A DNA stretch of 64,000 nt from Bdellovibrionales bacterium. GTDB lineage: Bacteria > Bdellovibrionota > UBA1018 > CAIMNF01. The number at the start of each line of letters is the position of its first letter. Position 1 is the stretch's first letter. Both the position numbers and the translations under genes were made by a program. The notes under the pieces were generated by a model that worked only from the letters and a program-made list of their open reading frames with translations, was not told the origin of the DNA and ran no database searches. This document shows, piece by piece, positions 58,849 through 64,000 of the stretch. The stretch lies in assembly GCA_947502835.1 (NCBI GenBank), contig CANNBJ010000003.1, forward strand, positions 310,001 to 374,000. The letters are read 5' to 3'.

Positions 58849-59755
58849 AACCAATCCCAATCAAACCCAGGGCCCGTTGGTCCAGGGGAGGCTGTCGAGC
58901 GTGGACCGTCAGGTCAACGAATTGCTCTCTCTTGCGGAAAGCGTTGCCAAAAGCAAGGCAAGTGTTTTGATTTTCGGCGAATACGGGACGGGGAAGCGAT
59001 CCCTTGCCAGATTCATCCATGAAAAAAGCGCTCGCAATGTACGCCCTTTCGGAATCATGAACTGCAGGGAGACGGCCCTTGGTGATCAAGAAGCCTTGTT
59101 CAAGTCACTTCAGGAGCAAGCCATCGGTTCCACCCTGATTCTTGCAGAGGTTTGGAAACTTTCACCGGTTGTCCAAGTGAGGCTGCTCGATCTCCTGCAG
59201 TCCGGAGCTGACATTCGCATTGTGGCGACCAGCTCAAGATCACTTTCGAATCTTGTCCGCAACGGAGATTTCAGGGAAGAGCTTTTTTATCGATTGAACG
59301 TCGTGAATCTGAAAATCCCCAGTCTTCAAGAGCGTCTTGGAGACATTGAAGCTTATGCGCGGGCAATCGTTTCACGTTTTGCAGCCGAGCAGGGGCGCCC
59401 CGGACTTCAGCTCTCGGAAGAGGCGGTATGCCTCCTCAATTCCCATCGCTGGCCGGGCAACATCCGTGAGCTTGAATCGGTGTGTGAGCGGGCGGTTCTT
59501 CTCTCCCAAGGGCCGGAGATCCGCGCAAGGGACATTCAGTTTCAGGTGGCGCAGGAGGCGAAAGTCGCTTCGGAGACTTCTTCCACGGCCTGGAAGCCGG
59601 GCAGAACTCTTGATGAGATTGAACGGAATGTGATTCTCGAGGCGCTCAAGCACTTCGGAGGAAACCGGACGCATACTGCAAAGGCATTGGGCATCTCCAT
59701 TCGGACTCTGCGGAACAAGCTCGCGGAATTCAGGGTGATGGGAATCCGGGCATAG
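58829..59755 (+). CDS. AAA+/Fis-type regulator lacking the GAFTGA loop, at the head of flgB operon
   Basis: Sigma-54-activator homologue of 308 residues with no sensor domain. Walker A is IFGEYGTGKRSLARF. The GAFTGA loop is missing (NCRETALGDQEALFKSLQEQ runs into the next strand), and the Walker B Asp is Ala (LILAEVWKLSP), so ATP hydrolysis is doubtful. The sensor region (HRWPGNIRELESVCERAV) and Fis-type helix-turn-helix (NRTHTAKALGISIRTLRNKL) remain. It starts at 58829 with AAGGAGGG 8 bases before, overlaps the TPR gene by 20 bases, and ends 8 bases before flgB. It is probably a DNA-binding regulator of flagellar genes that no longer drives sigma-54. Confidence 0.82.
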   Translation: MVSPTRETNPNQTQGPLVQGRLSSVDRQVNELLSLAESVAKSKASVLIFGEYGTGKRSLARFIHEKSARNVRPFGIMNCRETALGDQEALFKSLQEQAIGSTLILAEVWKLSPVVQVRLLDLLQSGADIRIVATSSRSLSNLVRNGDFREELFYRLNVVNLKIPSLQERLGDIEAYARAIVSRFAAEQGRPGLQLSEEAVCLLNSHRWPGNIRELESVCERAVLLSQGPEIRARDIQFQVAQEAKVASETSSTAWKPGRTLDEIERNVILEALKHFGGNRTHTAKALGISIRTLRNKLAEFRVMGIRA

Positions 59756-59763
59756 GCGGGAAG

Positions 59764-60177
59764 ATGAAAGGGTTGTTTGATACCACGATTTCAGCGCTGA
59801 ATCAGAATTTGAATCTCAGGCTTGAGAATCAAAATGTGATTTCCGGCAATGTTGCGAATGCCGACACCCCCGGCTACAAGGCGAAGGTTTCGAATTTCGA
59901 ACATGCCATGAGGGATGCGATGAACACACAGGAGGGCATCAAGCTTGATGTGTCTGATCCGGCGCATTTCGGGTCCCATGGTCCGGAGGGTGTCGTTGCA
60001 GATGTGTATGAAGACCCCAACGGGATCGAGTCATTGGATGGAAATACCGTGGATCGTGCCGGTGAGATGGCACGCATGAAGGAAAACGAGATTCTCTACA
60101 ATGCCTCGATTGAATCGTTGAGGAAAAAACTTGGCATGCTCGAGTACGGGATCTCCGAAGGGGGAGGGAATAAATAA
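59764..60177 (+). CDS. flgB: Flagellar basal-body rod protein FlgB
   Basis: Proximal rod protein of the flagellar basal body, 137 residues. The N-terminal rod motif region is seen as LENQNVISGNVANADTPGYK, typical of FlgB, with a C-terminal coiled-coil helix (NEILYNASIESLRKKLGML). It lies 8 bases after the regulator and shares one base with the flgC start (TAATG). Together these genes begin the rod-MS ring operon. Confidence 0.96.
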   Translation: MKGLFDTTISALNQNLNLRLENQNVISGNVANADTPGYKAKVSNFEHAMRDAMNTQEGIKLDVSDPAHFGSHGPEGVVADVYEDPNGIESLDGNTVDRAGEMARMKENEILYNASIESLRKKLGMLEYGISEGGGNK

Positions 60178-60599
60178 TGGCTGACTTCTTTTCGTCGATG
60201 CGGGTGAGTGCGTCGGGACTTGATGCGCAGATGAAGCGGATGAACACGATTTCCTCCAATATCGCGAACGCAGAAACTGCCGGTTACAAGAGGAAAGATG
60301 CCGAGTTCACCGCGACTGCGGATCGTGAGAGTTTCGGGGACATCCTGGAAAGCAAAATGGACGAGTCCATTCAGGGGGTGATGGTGACCGAAATCAAGGA
60401 AGATGAAAAGCCCCAGAGACTTGTGTACAAGCCGGATGACCCCAATGCCAATGCAGAAGGGTATGTGGAAATGCCGAATGTGAATCCTGTAAAGGAGATG
60501 GCTGACATGATCAGCGCACAAAGGTCGTATGAAGCAAATGTGACTGCCATCGGCGCGGCAACCCAGATGGCCAACAAGGCCTTGGAACTTGGAAGGTAA
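60177..60599 (+). CDS. flgC: Flagellar basal-body rod protein FlgC
   Basis: Proximal rod protein of 140 residues. The N-terminal motif is MRVSASGLDAQMKRMNTISS followed by NIANAETAGYKRKD, and the C-terminal helix (EMADMISAQRSYEANVTAIG) is the FlgC-type ending. The start overlaps the flgB stop by one base, so translation is probably coupled. fliE follows after 11 bases with an unremarkable ribosome binding site. Confidence 0.97.
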   Translation: MADFFSSMRVSASGLDAQMKRMNTISSNIANAETAGYKRKDAEFTATADRESFGDILESKMDESIQGVMVTEIKEDEKPQRLVYKPDDPNANAEGYVEMPNVNPVKEMADMISAQRSYEANVTAIGAATQMANKALELGR

Positions 60600-60610
60600 A
60601 GAGGATCTAG

Positions 60611-60958
60611 ATGAACTCGATTCAAAACTCATTCCGTCAGTTTGACCCGGATCTGGGAATGGTCTCCGCCGACTCGATCTCTGTTCGGAAGGAGGCCCCG
60701 GGATCTTTAGGAGAATCCGGAGCACCCGAGGCAAAAGGCGGTGGGTTCCTGGATGCCCTCTCAAAAACTTTGGAAGAGGTGAATCAGGAGCAGGTCAAAG
60801 CGGATGACTCGATCAAGGACATCATTGCGGGCAAAAGCAAAAACATTCATGAGACCATGCTACAGATTCAGAAAGCGGAGCTTTCGCTCAAGACGATGAT
60901 GCAGGTCCGGAACAAGATTTTGGAAGCGTATAAGGAAATCATGAGGATGCAGGTGTAG
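60611..60958 (+). CDS. fliE: Flagellar hook-basal body protein FliE
   Basis: Adaptor between the MS ring and rod, 115 residues. The N-terminal 40 residues are variable, and the C-terminal region has SIKDIIAGKSKNIHETMLQIQKAELSLKTMMQVRNKILEAYKEIMRM, the core of FliE. It has the expected place between flgC and fliF. The fliF start lies 2 bases after its stop. Confidence 0.95.
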   Translation: MNSIQNSFRQFDPDLGMVSADSISVRKEAPGSLGESGAPEAKGGGFLDALSKTLEEVNQEQVKADDSIKDIIAGKSKNIHETMLQIQKAELSLKTMMQVRNKILEAYKEIMRMQV

Positions 60959-60960
60959 TT

Positions 60961-62646
60961 ATGGAATTCATCAATCGTATTTCTTCGCAATTAAAGGATT
61001 TTTTCTCCGGGCTCTCGGCAAGCCGAAAGCTTGCTCTCGGGATCACGGGTGGGGCAATTGCACTGATTCTCGGGGCTCTGTTCTACTGGGCATCTCACCA
61101 AGGATACCAGCCGGTCACCTACGGGTCCATGAGTGCAGAGGATTCCGCAAATGTCATGAGGCTCCTGCGGGAAAAAAAGATCCCCTTCCAGGTGGATCCG
61201 AGCGGGAAGCAGGTGATGGTTCCCCCTGAATACCTGAATGACCTGAGGCTTGAGCTTGCGATGCAGGGTTTGCCCCAGGCTTCCGGTGTGGGTTATGAGC
61301 TTTTTGACAAACAATCCTTCGGCACCACGAGTTTTCTCAACAAAGTAAATCAGAAGCGCGCCCTTGAGGGCGAGTTGATGCGCTCGATCAATACGATCAA
61401 GGGAGTGAAGCGTTCCCGGGTTCACCTTGCGATCCCTGAAAAGACGGCATTTGTCGAGGACCAAAAGAAGCCTACGGCCTCGGTTGTGCTTGACCTCGAG
61501 GGTGGCAGTCTCTTGAGCGAGAAACAGGTGTTCGGAATCACCCACATGGTCTCAAGTGCTGTGGAGGGGATGGATTCCGCGAATGTTGTGATTCTCGACT
61601 CCATGGGCAAGGAACTTTCCAAGAATCCTCGCGACTCGTTGATCGGTCTCACGGCCGAGCAAACCGACTTCAAGCGGAAGCTTGAGATGGATTACCAGCA
61701 CAGGGTCGAGGAAATTCTTGGAAAGGTTGTGGGGGAAGGTCACGTGAAGGTGGGAGTCACTGCGGATCTTGATTTTGCTGCGATTTCAGAAACGCAGACG
61801 ATCCTTGATCAGGATGGTGCGACCATTCGTTCCCAGCAAAAGACAAACGAGACGATGGATGGAAGCCGTCCGGTTGCTTCTGGCGCCCCGGGGGCGACTT
61901 CAAACACCCCGGGCGAGCAACCCGGAGTGGTTCAGCAGAACGCCATCAAGAACAACACTGCAAAGTCAAACGAGATTGTCAATTATGACATTCCCAAGAC
62001 AGTACGCACCACGCAGAGGCCTGTGGGTGTTGTGAAGAAGCTCTCGGTGGCCGTCCTGGTCGACAGCAAACAGGTCAAGACCACCGGCGCGGATGGGAAG
62101 ATTGAGACCAAGACCGAAGCCTGGAGTGCCGAGAAAATGAAGGAGTTCGAGGCGCTCGTTGCGGGGACCCTCGCACTCGACAAAAAGAGGGGTGATACGC
62201 TCGAGTTCAAGAATATGGAGTTTGTTCCTGAGGATTTTGAGGAGGCCCAGAGAATCCTGGATGCCACGGCAACCCGCAACTATGTACAAAGCATGATTGT
62301 ATACGGTGTCATCGGGTTGATTGTGCTCCTGTTCTTCTTCCTGGTTGTCAGACCGTATGTGCGTTGGGTGACTGAGAACACCAGTGAAAGCGTGGAAACC
62401 TTCCTGCCGCAAACCATTGAGGAGTTGGAGAAGATCCAAAAGAGCAGTACCCTTGCGCAGCTCGATGAGGTGGTTCCGGACCTTCCGGATCGATTGGATC
62501 CGGAAAAGGTGGAAGGCGAGATGATCAGGGAGAAAATTGTGACCTTGATCGACAATAACCCGCAGAAAGGGGCATTGATCCTGAAGGAGTGGATCTCGGC
62601 GAACAAGAAACCGAAGGAAGACAAAGGAAAGACCGCAAGCGCGTAA
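60961..62646 (+). CDS. fliF: Flagellar MS-ring protein FliF
   Basis: MS-ring protein of 561 residues anchoring the flagellum in the inner membrane. Two TM helices flank a large periplasmic region: near residues 23-43 (LALGITGGAIALILGALFYW) and near 443-463 (IVYGVIGLIVLLFFFLVVRPYV). The periplasmic YscJ/FliF part contains LNKVNQKRALEGELMRSINT and SRVHLAIPEKTAFVED. The C-terminal tail that binds FliG ends in GALILKEWISANKK. It precedes fliG. Confidence 0.97.
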   Translation: MEFINRISSQLKDFFSGLSASRKLALGITGGAIALILGALFYWASHQGYQPVTYGSMSAEDSANVMRLLREKKIPFQVDPSGKQVMVPPEYLNDLRLELAMQGLPQASGVGYELFDKQSFGTTSFLNKVNQKRALEGELMRSINTIKGVKRSRVHLAIPEKTAFVEDQKKPTASVVLDLEGGSLLSEKQVFGITHMVSSAVEGMDSANVVILDSMGKELSKNPRDSLIGLTAEQTDFKRKLEMDYQHRVEEILGKVVGEGHVKVGVTADLDFAAISETQTILDQDGATIRSQQKTNETMDGSRPVASGAPGATSNTPGEQPGVVQQNAIKNNTAKSNEIVNYDIPKTVRTTQRPVGVVKKLSVAVLVDSKQVKTTGADGKIETKTEAWSAEKMKEFEALVAGTLALDKKRGDTLEFKNMEFVPEDFEEAQRILDATATRNYVQSMIVYGVIGLIVLLFFFLVVRPYVRWVTENTSESVETFLPQTIEELEKIQKSSTLAQLDEVVPDLPDRLDPEKVEGEMIREKIVTLIDNNPQKGALILKEWISANKKPKEDKGKTASA

Positions 62647-62661
62647 CCGGGGAGAATGCAC

Positions 62662-63678
62662 ATGATTGAAGCACAGGACTATGAAAGCTTGAATGGACTT
62701 GAGAGATCTGCAATTCTTCTGAATGTATTGGGGAACAGGGTCACTGCCGAGGTTTTCAAGCACATGCGGGACAATGATGTAAAAAGGCTGGTCACCGCGA
62801 TGGGGCAGGTGAACAAGGTGCCGATCCCCGTGGTGAAACAGGTCTTGGATGAGTTTTATGCAGAGATCTCCGAAGAGGAGCAGCTCATTTTCGGGCACGC
62901 GGCCGGTAAAGACTTCATTCTTGAGACCCTGGGTGAGGAGCGGGCAAAGACTGTTCTTGGACAGTTGGCGGTGATCGAGGGCAGTCGTTCACTCGAGGCT
63001 CTCGAGCTTGTGGATCCGCGAACACTTGCGAACTTTCTCGTCAATGAACATCCGCAAACAACCGCAGTGGTGCTTGCGCACCTGAGTCCGGACAAGAAGT
63101 GCGAAGTGCTGAAGAAACTTCCTGAACCGGTTCAGACCGAGGTGGTTCTCCGTATTGCGAACCTGGATTTCATTTCACCGTCCCTGCTTTCCCAAGTTGA
63201 CGAGATTCTCAAGCAGGAGCTTGCCACGCTCGGTTCGATCGACACCCAGCAGTTGGGAGGGGTTTCGCCCATTGCAGAAATGCTCAATGTCATGGACAAG
63301 AACACTGAGCAGGGAATCATGTCACGGGTTGAGGAGCGAGACCCCCAGCTCGCCGAGGAGATCCGTCGACTCATGTTCGTGTTCGAGGACATCATTTACA
63401 TCGACGACAGGGGAATGCAGACTCTCCTGAAAGAGGTTCCGAACGACAAGCTTACGATCGCCATGAAGACCGCTCCGGACGAAATCAAGGAAAAGATCTT
63501 CAAGAACATTTCAAAGCGTGCGGCGGACTTGCTCAGGGAAGATCTGGCGGCCATGCCTCCTGTGCGGCTCTCGGATGTTGAAACTGCCCAGCAGGAAATC
63601 GTGAACGTGGCAAAACGCCTTGAGAATGAGGGCAAAGTGATCATCAGTCGAGGCGGCGGAGAGGATGCTCTGGTGTGA
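62662..63678 (+). CDS. fliG: Flagellar motor switch protein FliG
   Basis: Rotor switch protein of 338 residues. The start at 62662 is used because GGGGAG lies 7 bases before it; the ATG at 62656 is too close to that site. The EHPQT motif is present (NEHPQTTAVVLAHLSPDKK), and the torque helix has the conserved charges (RLMFVFEDIIYIDDRGMQTLLKEV). FliG joins FliF to FliM and takes up torque from the stator. The fliH start overlaps its stop by one base. Confidence 0.97.
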   Translation: MIEAQDYESLNGLERSAILLNVLGNRVTAEVFKHMRDNDVKRLVTAMGQVNKVPIPVVKQVLDEFYAEISEEEQLIFGHAAGKDFILETLGEERAKTVLGQLAVIEGSRSLEALELVDPRTLANFLVNEHPQTTAVVLAHLSPDKKCEVLKKLPEPVQTEVVLRIANLDFISPSLLSQVDEILKQELATLGSIDTQQLGGVSPIAEMLNVMDKNTEQGIMSRVEERDPQLAEEIRRLMFVFEDIIYIDDRGMQTLLKEVPNDKLTIAMKTAPDEIKEKIFKNISKRAADLLREDLAAMPPVRLSDVETAQQEIVNVAKRLENEGKVIISRGGGEDALV

Positions 63679-64000
63679 TGGGTGAGGAGAAAGGTCCTGG
63701 CGGAAAAATGGAAATCAAGTCCTTTCAGCCACGCACTTTGAATGGATCCGGCATCAGCGAGTATGCCGAGACCAAAAAGAGATTCGGATCCCTCTCCTCC
63801 CTTGAGGGAAAAGAGGGCGGTGCATTCAATTTGCATCCCGCCGCCAAAAAGTATCTTGGTGTGGAAAGGCAAGAAAAGGACCATGTGGAAGGTCTTGTCC
63901 GGGCAGAAGTAGAACTGAGGGTGGGCGAAATTCGGGATGCCGCCTACCAAGAGGGACTTGAGTTGGGCCGGAAAGAGGGATTTGCCAGTGCCGAAAAGGA
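63678..64000 (+). CDS. fliH: Flagellar assembly protein FliH (3' truncated by window edge)
   Basis: The frame begins with ATG at 63678, overlapping the fliG stop, and is open to the window end; the ORF track omits it. The first 107 codons give a charged N-terminus and then AYQEGLELGRKEGFASAEK, the G-x3-G-rich helical repeat typical of FliH. FliH regulates the export ATPase FliI. An internal ATG at 63708 is an alternative start. The order after fliG is the standard one. Confidence 0.9.
   Translation, partial: MGEEKGPGGKMEIKSFQPRTLNGSGISEYAETKKRFGSLSSLEGKEGGAFNLHPAAKKYLGVERQEKDHVEGLVRAEVELRVGEIRDAAYQEGLELGRKEGFASAEK

Noticed and set aside
61966-62898. 310-codon minus-strand frame over fliF/fliG
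   Set aside because: Antisense to two secure flagellar genes, with no recognisable domain.
1-64000. tRNA, rRNA, CRISPR, insertion sequences or prophage
   Set aside because: I found no T-loop/acceptor pairs, rRNA signatures, spaced direct repeats or transposase/integrase motifs. Without a tool I cannot exclude a missed tRNA.

Overview
The window looks like chromosomal DNA from a flagellated Gram-negative bacterium of moderate GC content. The best guess is a member of the Bdellovibrionota/Oligoflexia or a related deltaproteobacterial lineage. Supporting this are the Mla-type lipid transport operon, many secreted and lipoprotein genes with no obvious relatives, an Ala/His/Lys-rich secreted protein, an OxyR-type regulator, a Tad-like secretion gene set and a flgB-flgC-fliE-fliF-fliG-fliH flagellar operon. 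Placement is inferred from gene content only. I saw no rRNA, tRNA, CRISPR array, transposase or phage gene.

Layout. 1-2.3 kb: 3' part of rpoD, then mscL and a DUF481 outer-membrane protein. 2.3-4.8 kb: oxyR with a consensus OxyR box, divergent from an NAD(P)-dependent epimerase/DUF2867 gene. 4.7-7.5 kb: a secreted trypsin-like protease divergent from a Cys-containing secreted protein (family member A). 7.5-13.9 kb: a minus-strand amino-acid catabolic block (two class III aminotransferases, a P5C-dehydrogenase-like aldehyde dehydrogenase and a two-subunit CoA-transferase), interrupted by a non-coding stretch that holds a roughly 113-nt cloverleaf-like inverted repeat. 14-16.4 kb: a lipoprotein and family member B. 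16.5-19.4 kb: MFS transporter, thiolase, small Ala-rich secreted protein with a strong terminator. 19.4-22.8 kb: folE, an exported kinase-fold protein, tatD and tcdA. 22.8-28 kb: an RND pump and TolC-family protein with a divergent TetR regulator but no adaptor gene. 28-38.5 kb: trmO-SDR-ileS on the minus strand, ftsK, a small secreted protein, a CCA-adding-type enzyme and an NFACT (Rqc2-like) protein. 38.6-44.8 kb: aminopeptidase P, an RlmI-type methyltransferase, a LysM protein, a CpoB-like lipoprotein and a small DUF4911-like gene. 44.8-48.3 kb: a split Tad/Flp-like set (inner-membrane platform, ATPase, secretin). 48.4-50 kb: a 41-residue basic protein missing from the ORF track, then metK. 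50.2-52.9 kb: a GAFTGA-less AAA+/Fis regulator, a secreted PLD-type nuclease, an HMCES/YedK protein and a small secreted protein whose ribosome binding site lies in a hairpin. 53-55.9 kb: mlaD, mlaF, mlaE and a lipoprotein. 56 kb to the end: a large TPR protein, a second GAFTGA-less regulator, then flgB, flgC, fliE, fliF, fliG and the 5' part of fliH.

How it works together. Several genes serve translation and tRNA maturation (ileS, trmO, tcdA, CCA-adding enzyme, RlmI-like, NFACT). Others build the envelope (Mla, RND/TolC, LysM, CpoB-like, MscL). The last 8 kb is one tightly packed transcription unit in which a TPR protein and a regulator without the sigma-54 contact loop lead into the flagellar basal-body genes. 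The least explained items are the cloverleaf element at 10.7 kb, the two-member secreted family A/B, the exported kinase-fold protein and the two GAFTGA-less regulators.
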